Assembly (NCBI GenBank): GCA_017622995.1 | Contig: JAGAQA010000033.1 | Coordinates: 31,405-95,404 of the forward strand | DNA from: Oscillospiraceae bacterium | Lineage (GTDB): Bacteria; Bacillota; Clostridia; Oscillospirales; Oscillospiraceae | DNA length: 64,000 bases | Direction of reading: 5' to 3' | Shown: positions 53,229 through 62,132 of the stretch, one piece after another | How positions within the stretch are numbered: the stretch's first letter is position 1 | Layout of the letters: every line of letters starts with the position of its first letter | Translations under genes and position numbers: made by a program | The notes under the pieces: generated by a model | What the model was told of the DNA's origin: nothing | Database searches by the model: none | The model's input: the letters and a program-made list of their open reading frames with translations, nothing else

Positions 53229-54116
53229 TTACACATCCATGAATTTCCGGATGGAGGTCCAGCTGCCCACGATACCGACAAACAGGCCGGCAGCGCCAAA
53301 GACGATCAGCATGGGCACCAGAAGGTTCTCAAAGGGAACAAAGGTAAACAGCTTCAATGCGTCTACATGAGAAATCTTCTGCACCAGGGCATCATAGGCA
53401 ACCCACTCCAGGCCGAAGGCCAGAACGGCGCCGATCATACCCAGCGTAAAGCCTTCCACAATGAAGGGCAGCCGGATAAAGCCATTGGTGGCGCCCACCA
53501 TTTTCATGATGAAAATCTCGTCCCGGCGGTCATACATTGCCAGCTTAACGGTATTGGAGATAATCAGCAGAGAGATGACCAGCAGCACGGCAATCATGGC
53601 AATGGACACGATGTGCAGCACCTGCTGAATGGTGGTAAAGCCCTGGGCCAGCTCGTAAGCGGCATTGGTTTTGGCAACGCCGGGAATCTGCTGCAGCTGG
53701 GCATCGGTCTGATCCATCAGAGTGTTGTCTTCCAGGGTCACCTCGTAACGGTGCCGCAGGTCGCTGGCCTGAACGCCATTAAACGCGGAATCGCCGTTGT
53801 GGTCCTTTACAAAGCTCTCCAACGCCTCTTCCCGGGAAATAAAGGTTGCCTGAAGCACGTTGCTCAGCGCGTTAATCTTGGTGCCGATGCTTCTTGCCTC
53901 GGCATCGGACAGGTCACTGTCGATGTACACCAGAATCTCACTGGTCTGGTTCAGATCATTCACCATCACATCCAGGTTATAGGCCAGGATGGAGAAGCTG
54001 CCCACGATGATCAGGCAGGCCACCGTAACGCACACGGCGGCAAAAGACATGAATCCGTGGAGGAAAATGCCGCGGACACCTTCCTTCAGAAGGTAGCCGA
54101 TGTTGTTAATTTTCAT
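53229..54116 (-). CDS. ftsX: Cell division protein FtsX
   Basis: ABC-type permease subunit of 295 residues with the FtsX layout: N-terminal membrane segment (about 20-45), large extracytoplasmic domain (LVYIDSDLSDAEARSIG, about 50-165) and three C-terminal membrane segments (from SIAMIAVLLVISLLIISNTV). It passes the signal of FtsE ATP hydrolysis to extracellular wall hydrolases. The ATG lies 11 bases inside ftsE, so the two are coupled. The open upstream extension is rejected. Confidence 0.95.
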   Translation of the reverse strand: MKINNIGYLLKEGVRGIFLHGFMSFAAVCVTVACLIIVGSFSILAYNLDVMVNDLNQTSEILVYIDSDLSDAEARSIGTKINALSNVLQATFISREEALESFVKDHNGDSAFNGVQASDLRHRYEVTLEDNTLMDQTDAQLQQIPGVAKTNAAYELAQGFTTIQQVLHIVSIAMIAVLLVISLLIISNTVKLAMYDRRDEIFIMKMVGATNGFIRLPFIVEGFTLGMIGAVLAFGLEWVAYDALVQKISHVDALKLFTFVPFENLLVPMLIVFGAAGLFVGIVGSWTSIRKFMDV

Positions 54117-54792
54117 TGCCGTAGTACCCCTCTCTGCCGTCGCTGACCACATAGCCTTCATCAATGGCGATGACACGCTTTGCAAACAGCTCCACAAGGT
54201 TCTTTTCGTGGGTAACCACCAGGACCGTGGTCCCCAGATTGTTGATCTCCTGAAGCAGGGACATGATCTCAAAGGATCTGGCCGGGTCCAGGTTACCGGT
54301 GGGCTCGTCGGCAATGATGGTGGACGGATTATTCACCAGGGCCCGGGCAATGGCCAGACGCTGCTGCTCACCGCCAGACATTTCGCCGGGGTGACGGCTT
54401 GCCTTGTTTTCCAGGCCAACCAGCTCCAGCACATAGGGAACACGCTCCCGGATCTCACTCTCCCGGGCACCGATGACACGCATAGCAAAGGCCACGTTGT
54501 CATACACCGTCATGTTGGGGATCAGACGGAAATCCTGGAACACAACGCCGACGGTACGGCGAAGCATGGGGATTTCCCGCTTACGGATCCGCTCCAGGAA
54601 GAAGGAGTTCACATGAACCGAACCGGAAGTGGGCTTCAGCTCACCGGTAATCAGCTTGATAATGGTAGACTTGCCGGAACCGGAAGGGCCCACAAGGAAG
54701 CAGAATTCGCCGTCGTCGATCCGCATACTAACGCCGTTGAGGGCGCGGTTGCCCTGCTCATAGCATTTCACGACATCTGTAAATTCAATCAT
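54106..54792 (-). CDS. ftsE: Cell division ATP-binding protein FtsE
   Basis: ABC ATPase of the FtsEX complex, 228 residues: Walker [14 protein letters not shown], signature [15 protein letters not shown], Walker [13 protein letters not shown], and [13 protein letters not shown] at the Q loop. The second ATG is preferred because GGAG lies ten bases upstream. First gene of the unit ftsE-ftsX-M23-M23-S41, with a sigma-A promoter upstream. The gap to the next gene (about 310 bases) holds this promoter and the terminator of the CdaR-type gene, nothing else recognised. Confidence 0.96.
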   Translation of the reverse strand: MIEFTDVVKCYEQGNRALNGVSMRIDDGEFCFLVGPSGSGKSTIIKLITGELKPTSGSVHVNSFFLERIRKREIPMLRRTVGVVFQDFRLIPNMTVYDNVAFAMRVIGARESEIRERVPYVLELVGLENKASRHPGEMSGGEQQRLAIARALVNNPSTIIADEPTGNLDPARSFEIMSLLQEINNLGTTVLVVTHEKNLVELFAKRVIAIDEGYVVSDGREGYYGNEN

Positions 54793-54879
54793 TTGCATCT
54801 ATCTCCAGTCGAAGTTTCGCAGGGAAAAGGGTGTTTCCAAGGGGCTGGCAGAACCGGTCCCTGCGCGCAATGTATTGGA

Positions 54880-54908
54880 ATTGTACCACAAATCGTCCAA
54901 AAAGTCAA
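54880..54908 (-). promoter_or_regulatory. Promoter of the ftsE operon
   Basis: On the minus strand TTGACT, 17 bases, TACAAT. Confidence 0.75.
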
Positions 54909-55059
54909 TCACTTACCTGTAATACAGGGATAATTACATATTTTTTAACAAATTATTCCTTTTTTCATCCCGTATTTTTCAGGCTCTTTACAGGTTCTGC
55001 AGCCTGTTATCAAGGCGATCCTCTTCATACAATTCGTTTTGCCCACATCCAGCACAGCC

Positions 55060-55092
55060 AAAACCGGCGTTGGTTCCAAAACCAACGCCGGC
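55060..55092 (-). terminator. Intrinsic terminator of the CdaR-type regulator gene
   Basis: On the minus strand CCGGCGTTGGT pairs with ACCAACGCCGG and TTTTGG follows. Confidence 0.75.
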
Positions 55093-55105
55093 AAAGGCAA
55101 ATACA

Positions 55106-56191
55106 TTATCTGGTTTCTCTGGAAGAGAGGTACTTTCTGACCATCAGCGCCACCTTGAATACAATGGCGTGGTCAAACTGGCGCAGATCCAGGCCCGTGA
55201 GCTTCTTGATCTTCTCCAGCCGGTAGACCAGGGTATTCCGGTGGACAAACAGCTTCCGGGAGGTCTCGGAAACGTTCAGATTGTTTTCAAAGAACTTGTT
55301 GATGGTAAAGAGCGTTTCCTGATCCAGACAATCGATGGAGCTCTTCTTAAAGATTTCACTGAGGAAAATCTCACACAGAGTGGTAGGCAGCTGATAAATC
55401 AAGCGGCCGATGCCCAGATTTTCATAGCGCATGATGCTCTTTTCGGTATCGAACACCTTGCCCACCTCAATGGCGGTCTGGGCTTCCTTATAGGAATCCG
55501 CCAGCTCCCGCAGGTGCTCGGAAATGGTTCCGATACCAATGGAGGTTTTGATGCGGAGCTCATTTTTCAGAGTGTTTTCAATGTTGACGGCAATCTTCTC
55601 CAGCTCCTCGCTGGGGGTATTCACGGTGATCTGCTTGACAACGGCAATATCTGTTTCGTTGATGCTCAGCACAAAGTCCTGCATCTTATCCGGAAACATA
55701 CCGGACAGGATGTCCACCGTTGCCACATCACTGCGCCCAACCTGGCGGATCAGGAACACCGCCCGGGGCGCATCGGTGGCGAAGTGCAGCTCCTTGGCCC
55801 GGATATAAATATCGCCGGGCAGGATATTGTCCATGATGATATTCTTTACAAAGGTGCCCCGATCGTGCTTTTCTTCATAGAAGACCTTGGCATCGTTCAG
55901 CGCAATATAGGCAACAGAGCAGAATGCCTTCGCGTTTTCATCGTCTCCGGAGCAGAATACGGCATATTCAAAGAAATTGGAGCTGCCAACAATTGCCTTA
56001 AAGCACTTACCGCCAAAGGTGACCACACCCTCTGCGCCGCCCAGACGCAGGGCAGCATCCGGCCAACGCTCTCCAAGCAGGGAAACATCCGTACAGGATA
56101 CAACGCAACCCTCAGTGTCAATAACCCCGAACGTTCTGTCGGAAATATCTTTTAACTGAACGATCACACTCTGAAAAACACTGTTGGACAT
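55106..56191 (-). CDS. CdaR/PucR-family transcriptional regulator
   Basis: The 361-residue regulator ends with the PucR-type helix-turn-helix (LNVSETSRKLFVHRNTLVYR, about residue 315). A central GGDEF-like CdaR domain (about 150-280, SIGIGTISEHLRELADSYKE) and an N-terminal sensor region that could bind a small molecule come before it. Family members activate genes for sugar diacids, purines or amino acids; no adjacent target gene is seen here. AAGGAGG lies nine bases before the ATG, downstream of a clear promoter, which rules out the longer open extension. Confidence 0.88.
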   Translation of the reverse strand: MSNSVFQSVIVQLKDISDRTFGVIDTEGCVVSCTDVSLLGERWPDAALRLGGAEGVVTFGGKCFKAIVGSSNFFEYAVFCSGDDENAKAFCSVAYIALNDAKVFYEEKHDRGTFVKNIIMDNILPGDIYIRAKELHFATDAPRAVFLIRQVGRSDVATVDILSGMFPDKMQDFVLSINETDIAVVKQITVNTPSEELEKIAVNIENTLKNELRIKTSIGIGTISEHLRELADSYKEAQTAIEVGKVFDTEKSIMRYENLGIGRLIYQLPTTLCEIFLSEIFKKSSIDCLDQETLFTINKFFENNLNVSETSRKLFVHRNTLVYRLEKIKKLTGLDLRQFDHAIVFKVALMVRKYLSSRETR

Positions 56192-56248
56192 ATTGCCGCT
56201 CCTCCTTAGAATGTTGCATAAATACGCATTCCACAAAATAGCACTGTC

Positions 56249-56277
56249 ATTATACACAAGTTTTGCGCAGTTTGCAA
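56249..56277 (-). promoter_or_regulatory. Promoter of the CdaR-type regulator gene
   Basis: On the minus strand TTGCAA, 17 bases, TATAAT. Confidence 0.75.
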
Positions 56278-56412
56278 GTACCTTTTGACATTTTATTGCA
56301 AATATCGGCTCGCTTTTTAGATATTCTTCCCAGTATTCACGGTTCGCATGAGAAAATCCGCTGATTTTCACAGCATTTTGCCGATATGGGAATTATTTGC
56401 CCTTGTTTTGCG

Positions 56413-57114
56413 TTATAATGCGTCTAATTCCTGCATTTCTTCCTCTGTCAGGCAGCGGCACTGTCCACGCTCCACTCCTTCCAGGCTCAGTCCACCCTCC
56501 CGGATCCGTTCCAGATAGGTAACGGTCATGTTCCTGGAGGCCATCATCCGGCGGACCTGATGGTATTTTCCCTCACAGACCGTAATCTCGCTCTCCCCCT
56601 GCCCCAAAGGTGTCAGCCGGGCGCTGAGACACCTGGTTCCGTCCCGCAGGGTCAGGCCCTGAGCAAAGGCGTCCACATCCTCCTGATCTGCCTGGCCCTC
56701 ATGCCGGGCATAGTATACCTTTGGCACTTCCTTTTTGGGAGAAATCAGCCGGTGCAGCAAACCTCCGTCATTGGTAAACAGCAGCAGTCCTTCCGTTTCC
56801 TTGTCCAGTCTGCCCACGGGCTTCAGGTCCAGATGGCGCAGCTCCTCCGGCAGCAGCTCCATCACTGTCTTGTCCGAAGGGTCTTCCGTAGCGGTGATGA
56901 AGCCCGCTGGCTTATTCATCAGCACTACCAGACGCCGCTTTCCCCCCATGGGCGTACCGTCCAGCGTCACCTGATTTCTGCCCGGGTCTATTTTCCGGCT
57001 GCCGTCCTTTTCCGGCTTTCCATCCACGGAAATCCTGCCGGTTTTCAAAATCTGTTTGACCTGGCTTCGGGTGCCCGCGCCGCTGTCACAGAGGAATTTA
57101 TCCAGTCTTTCCAT
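56413..57114 (-). CDS. RsuA/RluB-family rRNA pseudouridine synthase
   Basis: Isomerises a uridine in rRNA. The 233-residue protein has an N-terminal S4 domain (MERLDKFLCDSGAGTRSQVK) and the catalytic Asp in PVGRLDKETEGLLLFTNDG. Also present are HRLISPKKEVPKVY and the C-terminal GKYHQVRRMMAS. Length and the LDxxTEG motif match the RsuA (16S U516) branch more than RluB, but the target is uncertain. The ATG with GGAG upstream is used rather than an upstream ATG without support. Confidence 0.9.
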   Translation of the reverse strand: MERLDKFLCDSGAGTRSQVKQILKTGRISVDGKPEKDGSRKIDPGRNQVTLDGTPMGGKRRLVVLMNKPAGFITATEDPSDKTVMELLPEELRHLDLKPVGRLDKETEGLLLFTNDGGLLHRLISPKKEVPKVYYARHEGQADQEDVDAFAQGLTLRDGTRCLSARLTPLGQGESEITVCEGKYHQVRRMMASRNMTVTYLERIREGGLSLEGVERGQCRCLTEEEMQELDAL

Positions 57115-57194
57115 AGCTTTCTCCGTTCTATCCCCCTGGGAAAAAACATAAGCTGTGCCATCCAATCATGGCAAGCTACAGGAGGGATGGTATT

Positions 57195-57731
57195 ATGGTC
57201 GTCATGACCGCAAAGGTCGATTTCAAGAAAATACTGCTGATAATCGGGATTGCCGCACTGGTTCTGATTGTGGGCATCTACCTGCTGGGCGGCAGCAAGC
57301 AGACCATTGCCCCGGCAGATCAGAAGGTCACCGACAACGATGCAAGGGTGAAATTTTTACAGAGCTTCGGCTGGGAGGTTGTTTCCTCTCCCAAGGAATC
57401 CAGCCAGGTGCTGATTCCGGCAGAATCCAACCAGGTATTTGAACGGTACAACGCGCTGCAAAAATGCCAGGGATATGATCTGAGCAAGTTTGCGGGCAAA
57501 AAGGTTATGCGCTATGTGTATGAAGTGAAAAACTATCCCGGCGCCCAGGAGCCGGTTCTGGCAACGGTACTGATCTACAAAAACAGGGTCATCGGCGGCG
57601 ATGTGACAAACACTGCCCCCGGCGGAAAGATTCAGGGCTTTGCCATGCCGAAGGCACAGCGGACACCCTCCCCTGCGCCTACCACCGAACCGACCCAGAC
57701 GGAAACTACTGCTCCTGAGGCTACGCAGTAA
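57195..57731 (+). CDS. DUF4830 membrane-anchored protein
   Basis: The 178-residue product has one N-terminal membrane segment (about 8-28), an exported DUF4830 domain (FLQSFGWEVVSSPKESSQVL, then NALQKCQGYDLSKFAGKKVM and IGGDV) and a disordered Thr/Pro/Glu tail (APTTEPTQTETTAPEATQ). The family is confined mostly to Clostridia and has no known function. AGGAGG lies nine bases before the chosen ATG. Divergent from the pseudouridine synthase gene, with about 80 bases between the two start codons. Confidence 0.85.
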   Translation: MVVMTAKVDFKKILLIIGIAALVLIVGIYLLGGSKQTIAPADQKVTDNDARVKFLQSFGWEVVSSPKESSQVLIPAESNQVFERYNALQKCQGYDLSKFAGKKVMRYVYEVKNYPGAQEPVLATVLIYKNRVIGGDVTNTAPGGKIQGFAMPKAQRTPSPAPTTEPTQTETTAPEATQ

Positions 57732-57753
57732 ACTATAGCACATTATTTCTTTC

Positions 57754-57782
57754 TTGACAAGAAAGCCCTGCCGTGCTATGCT
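57754..57782 (+). promoter_or_regulatory. Promoter of the ribU riboswitch
   Basis: TTGACA, 17 bases, TATGCT, about 20 bases before the riboswitch. Confidence 0.75.
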
Positions 57783-57801
57783 TATGAAAACTGAATAGAA
57801 T

Positions 57802-57909
57802 ATCTTCAGGGCGGGGCGCAATTCCCCACCGGCGGTAAAGTCCGCGAGCGCGAAAGCGCCGAATCGGTGAAACTCCGATACCGACAGTATAGTCTGGATG
57901 GAAGAAGAT
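57802..57909 (+). ncRNA. FMN riboswitch (RFN element)
   Basis: The classic six-helix FMN aptamer: closing stem ATCTTC/GAAGAT, the conserved AGGGCGGGG and CCCCACCGGCGGTAAAG strings, GAGCGCGAAAGCGC arm, then CGGTGAAACTCCGATACCGAC and AGTCTGGATGG. It lies between a promoter and a terminator hairpin ahead of ribU, so FMN should cause premature termination and lower riboflavin uptake. Confidence 0.97.
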
Positions 57910-57929
57910 ACGCGTATGCGTTTTTTCAT

Positions 57930-57959
57930 GCCCTGAGTGTATGCTCAGGGCAATTTTTT
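57930..57959 (+). terminator. Riboswitch-controlled terminator
   Basis: GCCCTGAG pairs with CTCAGGGC, then TTTTTT, 20 bases after the FMN aptamer and just before the ribU ribosome binding site. The GCCCTGA arm could pair with the TCAGGGC at the start of the aptamer, a plausible switch. Confidence 0.9.
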
Positions 57960-57978
57960 ACCTATGAGGTGACCGAAC

Positions 57979-58698
57979 ATGGAAAAACTACTCACGCAAT
58001 TTCAGGAAAATGCCACATTTGTACTGATTACCGGTCTCTTTATCCTTGCGGTAGCGCTGCTGAGCCATCTGGCCGAACGGAAGCTTCCCCATCTGCGCAG
58101 GGTATCTGCCGCGCGGCGGGTCAGCATCATCGGCATCTGCTCTGCCATTGCCGTGGTGCTGCATGTACTGGATTTCCCCCTGATTTTCCTGGCTCCCGAG
58201 TTCTATAAGCTGGACTTTTCCGAAGTGCCTGTTCTGCTGGGCGGCTTCTTCCTTGGACCAAGCGCTGCCGTTGCCATTGAAGGTGTGAAAATTCTGCTGA
58301 AACTGCTGGTAAAGGGCACCTCCACCGCCTTTGTAGGGGATTTCGCAAACTTCTTTGTGGGCTGCTGCTTCGCCCTGCCCGCTACCGTCTGGTATCACAC
58401 CCACAAGGATAAGCAGGGCGCCGTTGTGGGTTTGGTTCTGGGCACCCTGGTAATGACCGTTCTCGGCACCGCCTTTAACGCCGTTTATCTGCTGCCCAAG
58501 TTCTCCGTGCTCTATGGCATTCCCATGGATGTGCTCATCGGCATGGGCACCGCTGTCCATAAGAGTGTATCGGGTGTATTCTCCTTTGTTGCCCTGTGTG
58601 TGGCCCCGCTGAACCTCGTAAAGGGCTCCGTGGTTTCGGTGCTCACCCTTCTGCTCTACAAGCGGGTAGCAGGTCCCCTGTTCCGCATTCATGAGTAA
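57979..58698 (+). CDS. ribU: Riboflavin ECF transporter S component RibU
   Basis: Substrate-binding membrane subunit of 239 residues for riboflavin uptake. It has about six hydrophobic segments and family blocks SIIGICSAIAVVLHVLDFPL, LDFSEVPVLLGGFFLGP and the G-rich AFVGDFANFFVG. Placement behind an FMN riboswitch confirms the assignment. It needs the shared EcfA/A'/T module, which is not in this window; the nearby cobalamin ECF genes form a separate dedicated set. ATGAGGTGA serves as ribosome binding site. Confidence 0.96.
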   Translation: MEKLLTQFQENATFVLITGLFILAVALLSHLAERKLPHLRRVSAARRVSIIGICSAIAVVLHVLDFPLIFLAPEFYKLDFSEVPVLLGGFFLGPSAAVAIEGVKILLKLLVKGTSTAFVGDFANFFVGCCFALPATVWYHTHKDKQGAVVGLVLGTLVMTVLGTAFNAVYLLPKFSVLYGIPMDVLIGMGTAVHKSVSGVFSFVALCVAPLNLVKGSVVSVLTLLLYKRVAGPLFRIHE

Positions 58699-58706
58699 GC
58701 CCCCTT

Positions 58707-58733
58707 CCGCCGCTTTCCAGCGGCGGATTTTTT
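58707..58733 (+). terminator. Intrinsic terminator of ribU
   Basis: CCGCCGCT / AGCGGCGG with loop TTCC, then TTTTTT. Confidence 0.9.
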
Positions 58734-58791
58734 CTTTATTTCCCGCGCAATATGCTGTATAATATAGAAAACAAAGCAAAGGAGACAAAAC

Positions 58792-59799
58792 ATGGAATAC
58801 AGAACCCTTGGTAAAACCGGTCTGAAGGTATCCCGCATGGGCTGCGGCGGCATTCCCATTCAGCGCATTGACGCCGATGGCACGAAAATGCTGATGCACC
58901 GTCTTCTGGAAAAAGGCGTCAACTACATTGACACCGCCAGAGGTTACACCGTTTCCGAAGAATACCTGGGCTACGGGCTCACGGGCATCCGGGACAAGTT
59001 TGTCATTGCCACAAAGGGCAGAGGCCTTACAAAAGACGACATGGCAAAGGATGTGGCCCAGAGCCTGCGCAATCTGCGGACGGACTACATCGACATCTAC
59101 CAGTTCCATGACCCCTCCATGGAAAGCCTGGATCGGATTCTGGCTCCCGGGGGCGCGCTGGAAGCTCTTATGGAGGCAAAGGAAGCCGGCACCGTTCGCC
59201 ATATCGGCATCACTACCCACTCCACGGAAGTATTCCGCCGGGCACTGGACCTTCCCTGGGTGGAAACCATCATGTTCCCCTACAATATTGTGGAATCCCA
59301 GGGCAGCGAGCTGATCCGGGCCTGCGGAGAAAAGAACATCGGCTTCATCTGCATGAAACCCCTGGCAGGCGGCGCCATCGAGGATGCAGCCCTTGCCATG
59401 CGCTACATCACCCGGAATCCGGATGTCAGCGTCATCATTCCCGGCATGGCAAGCACCGCGGAGCTGGAACAGAATCTGGCGGCGGTGGAGGATCCCGCTC
59501 CTCTCAGCGATCAGGAGCTGGAGAAAATAGAAGCCATCCGGGCCGGACTGGGCACCCAGTTCTGCCGCCGCTGCGGTTACTGCGCCCCCTGCACCGTGGG
59601 CATCGCCATTCCCCAGGTGTTTACCCTGGAGGGGTATCTCTCCCGCTACGGACTTGCCCAGTGGGCCCATGGCCGGTATGATACCATGCCCGCGAAGGCC
59701 TCAGACTGTATCGGCTGCGGCCAGTGTGAAAGCCGCTGTCCCTACCATCTGCCCATTCGCCAGATGCTGAAAAAGGCCGCCGGTTCCTTCGGCGTATAA
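58792..59799 (+). CDS. Aldo/keto reductase with C-terminal 4Fe-4S motifs
   Basis: NAD(P)H-dependent oxidoreductase of 335 residues. The (beta/alpha)8 part shows MEYRTLGKTGLKVSRMGCGG, the Asp/Tyr-type catalytic region in NYIDTARGYTVSEE, and KPLAGGAIED. After about residue 260 come Cys clusters CRRCGYCAPCTVGI and CIGCGQCESRCPYHLPI, typical of ferredoxin-type aldo/keto reductases. The C-terminal Cys pattern suggests electron exchange with ferredoxin. A TATAAT box lies 30 bases upstream; its -35 box is poor. Substrate unknown. Confidence 0.92.
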   Translation: MEYRTLGKTGLKVSRMGCGGIPIQRIDADGTKMLMHRLLEKGVNYIDTARGYTVSEEYLGYGLTGIRDKFVIATKGRGLTKDDMAKDVAQSLRNLRTDYIDIYQFHDPSMESLDRILAPGGALEALMEAKEAGTVRHIGITTHSTEVFRRALDLPWVETIMFPYNIVESQGSELIRACGEKNIGFICMKPLAGGAIEDAALAMRYITRNPDVSVIIPGMASTAELEQNLAAVEDPAPLSDQELEKIEAIRAGLGTQFCRRCGYCAPCTVGIAIPQVFTLEGYLSRYGLAQWAHGRYDTMPAKASDCIGCGQCESRCPYHLPIRQMLKKAAGSFGV

Positions 59800-59802
59800 C
59801 AA

Positions 59803-59838
59803 ATCCCCCTTCCGAAAACCCGGAAGGGGGATCTTTCT
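59803..59838. terminator. Bidirectional terminator between the reductase gene and serA
   Basis: ATCCCCCTTCCG pairs with CGGAAGGGGGAT and T-rich sequence follows; both converging genes can use it. Confidence 0.75.
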
Positions 59839-59844
59839 GATTGT

Positions 59845-61008
59845 TCAGCGGATGACCCGAACGCGGAGAACGCCGTCGATCTTTTTGAGGCCCTCCACCA
59901 GATTCCGGGAGGGCTGATGGTCCAGATCCAGCATGGTGTAGGCGTACTCACCACGGCTCTTGTTCATCAGGCCCGCGATGTTCACGTTCTCCCCTGCCAA
60001 AGCGGTGGTAAACCGACCCAGGGAATTGGGAATATTCCGGTGCAGGATGGTAATCCGACCCTGGCTGGCGCAAACACCCATATCGCAGTTGGGGAAGTTG
60101 ACGGAGTTCACAATGTTACCGTTTTCCAGGTAGTTCATCACCTGGCTGACAGCCATCTTGGCGCAGTTATCCTCGGACTCCTCGGTGGATGCGCCCAGAT
60201 GGGGAATGGCAATGCAGCCGGGCATGGATGCCGTCTTCTCATTGGGGAAATCGGTGATATAGCGCTTTACCTTGCCGGATGCCAGCGCTTCCGCCATGGC
60301 ATCGTCATCCACCAGCAGATCCCGGGCAAAGTTCAGGATGATCACGCCGTCCTTCATCTTTGCGATGGTTTCCGCGTTGATCATATGTCTGGTGTCCTCC
60401 ACCAGCGGCGTATGCAGGGAAATGATGTCGCAGGTAGAGAATACCTCCTCCCGGCTGTTGACCCGATGGATCTGGCTGTCCAGATGCCAGGCGGCATCGA
60501 TGGAAATAAAGGGATCACAGCCATAAACCTGCATTCCCAGCTTCCGGGCCGCATTGGCAAAGGGGCCGCCTACGGCGCCCAGGCCCACAACACCCAGCTT
60601 CTGGCCCAGGATTTCATGGCCTGCAAACTGAGACTTGCCCTTTTCCACTTTCTTGGCAACATCCGTTTCCTGTGCGATGGACTTGACCCAGTTGATGCCG
60701 CCGATCACATCCCGGCAGCCCAGCAGCAGACCGCACAGGGTCAGCTCCATCACGCTGCGGGCATTGGCACCGGGGGTATTGAACACCACGATTCCCTGCT
60801 CCGCGCAGCGGTCCAGGGGAATATTGTTCACCCCGGCACCGGCTCTGGCCACTGCCAGAAGGTTCTCGGAAAAGGTCATATCGTGCATGGCGGCGCTGCG
60901 GACCAGAAGCGCGTCAGCATCCTCAATGGTCTCGGACTGCCTGTATTCTTTCGTCCAAAGGGCGGTGCCCTTTGGGGAAATCTGATTGAGATAATTTACC
61001 TGAAACAT
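59845..61008 (-). CDS. serA: D-3-phosphoglycerate dehydrogenase
   Basis: First step of serine synthesis: oxidises 3-phosphoglycerate to 3-phosphohydroxypyruvate. The 387-residue protein has the NAD-binding GVVGLGAVGGPFANAA, catalytic regions ARAGAGVNNIPLDRCAEQGI and IAIPHLGASTEESEDN, and a C-terminal ACT domain (about 310-387, ENVNIAGLMNKSRGEYAYT), which suggests serine feedback. In the motif around NFARDLLVDDDAM a Gly usual in the family is replaced by Asp. The ATG with AGAGGG upstream is chosen over an earlier one. Last gene of the unit. Confidence 0.95.
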   Translation of the reverse strand: MFQVNYLNQISPKGTALWTKEYRQSETIEDADALLVRSAAMHDMTFSENLLAVARAGAGVNNIPLDRCAEQGIVVFNTPGANARSVMELTLCGLLLGCRDVIGGINWVKSIAQETDVAKKVEKGKSQFAGHEILGQKLGVVGLGAVGGPFANAARKLGMQVYGCDPFISIDAAWHLDSQIHRVNSREEVFSTCDIISLHTPLVEDTRHMINAETIAKMKDGVIILNFARDLLVDDDAMAEALASGKVKRYITDFPNEKTASMPGCIAIPHLGASTEESEDNCAKMAVSQVMNYLENGNIVNSVNFPNCDMGVCASQGRITILHRNIPNSLGRFTTALAGENVNIAGLMNKSRGEYAYTMLDLDHQPSRNLVEGLKKIDGVLRVRVIR

Positions 61009-61038
61009 TTGGTTACCCTCTCTTCTCTGCCCCAACGG

Positions 61039-62118
61039 TCAGATTTTCTTTTCAAATTCTTCCATAAACCGGGTCAGCTTCTCCACACCTTCCATGGGCA
61101 TGGCGTTGTAAATGCTGGCACGCATGCCGCCTACACTGCGGTGGCCCTTCAGATTCACAAAGCCTGCGGCGGCTGCCTCCGTTACAAACCGGGCGTCCAG
61201 GTCAGGGTCGCCGGTAACAAAGGTCACATTCATCAGGGAGCGATCAGCCTTCACAACCTGATTGTGGAAAAGCCTGCTGGAATCCAGGTAATCATAGAGG
61301 ATCCCGGCCTTTTTCACGTTGTAATCCCTCATGGCTTCCAGGCCGCCGTTGCGCAGCAGCCACTTGAACACCTTGCCGCAGATGTAAATACCATAGGTAG
61401 GCGGGGTGTTGTACATGGAGCCCGCGTCCGCATGGGTCTTGTATTTCAGCATGGTGGGCGTACCGGGCAGCACATCCTCCCGAATGAGATCTTCCCGGAT
61501 AATGGCAATGACCACACCGGCAGGGCCTACGTTCTTCTGCGCGCCGCCGTAGATCATGCCGTAGTCCGTAACCTTTACCGGCTCAGACAGGAAGCAGGAG
61601 GATACGTCGGCTACCAGAGGCTTGCCCTTTGTATTGGGCAGGGTATGGAACTTGGTGCCGTAGATGGTATTGTTCTCGCAGATATAGACGTAGTCGCTCT
61701 GTTCACTGATGGGCAGATCGGAACAATCCGGGATATAGGTAAAGTTCTTGTCCGCGGAGGAGGCAAGCGCATTGGCCTGACCAAAGAGCTGGGCCTCCTT
61801 CCAGGCTTTCTTGGAGAACTGGCCGGTGATGATGTAGTCCGCAACCCTGTTGCGCATCAGATTCATGGGCACCATGGCAAACTGCTGGCTGGCGCCGCCC
61901 TGCAGAAAGAGCACCTTGTAATTTTCCGGGATGCCCATCAAAGCGCGCAGATCCTCCTCTGCCTCGTCAATAATCTTCTGATAGGGCTTGGAACGATGGC
62001 TCATTTCCATAACAGACATGCCGGTTCCCTGGTAATCCAGCATCTCCGCGGCAGCTTCCTTTAAAACCTCTTCCGGCAGGACAGCAGGACCTGCGGAGAA
62101 ATTATAGACTCTCGACAT
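61039..62118 (-). CDS. serC: Phosphoserine aminotransferase
   Basis: PLP enzyme turning 3-phosphohydroxypyruvate and glutamate into phosphoserine. The 359-residue protein begins MSRVYNFSAGPAVLPEEVL, has the PLP lysine in MIYGGAQKNVGPAGVVIAI (near residue 197) and HRSVGGMRASIYNAMP at the C-terminus. GAGGAG lies eight bases before the ATG. It follows the ApgM-like gene by 14 bases and precedes serA by 30. Confidence 0.96.
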   Translation of the reverse strand: MSRVYNFSAGPAVLPEEVLKEAAAEMLDYQGTGMSVMEMSHRSKPYQKIIDEAEEDLRALMGIPENYKVLFLQGGASQQFAMVPMNLMRNRVADYIITGQFSKKAWKEAQLFGQANALASSADKNFTYIPDCSDLPISEQSDYVYICENNTIYGTKFHTLPNTKGKPLVADVSSCFLSEPVKVTDYGMIYGGAQKNVGPAGVVIAIIREDLIREDVLPGTPTMLKYKTHADAGSMYNTPPTYGIYICGKVFKWLLRNGGLEAMRDYNVKKAGILYDYLDSSRLFHNQVVKADRSLMNVTFVTGDPDLDARFVTEAAAAGFVNLKGHRSVGGMRASIYNAMPMEGVEKLTRFMEEFEKKI

Positions 62119-62132
62119 ATGTGAAACTCCTC

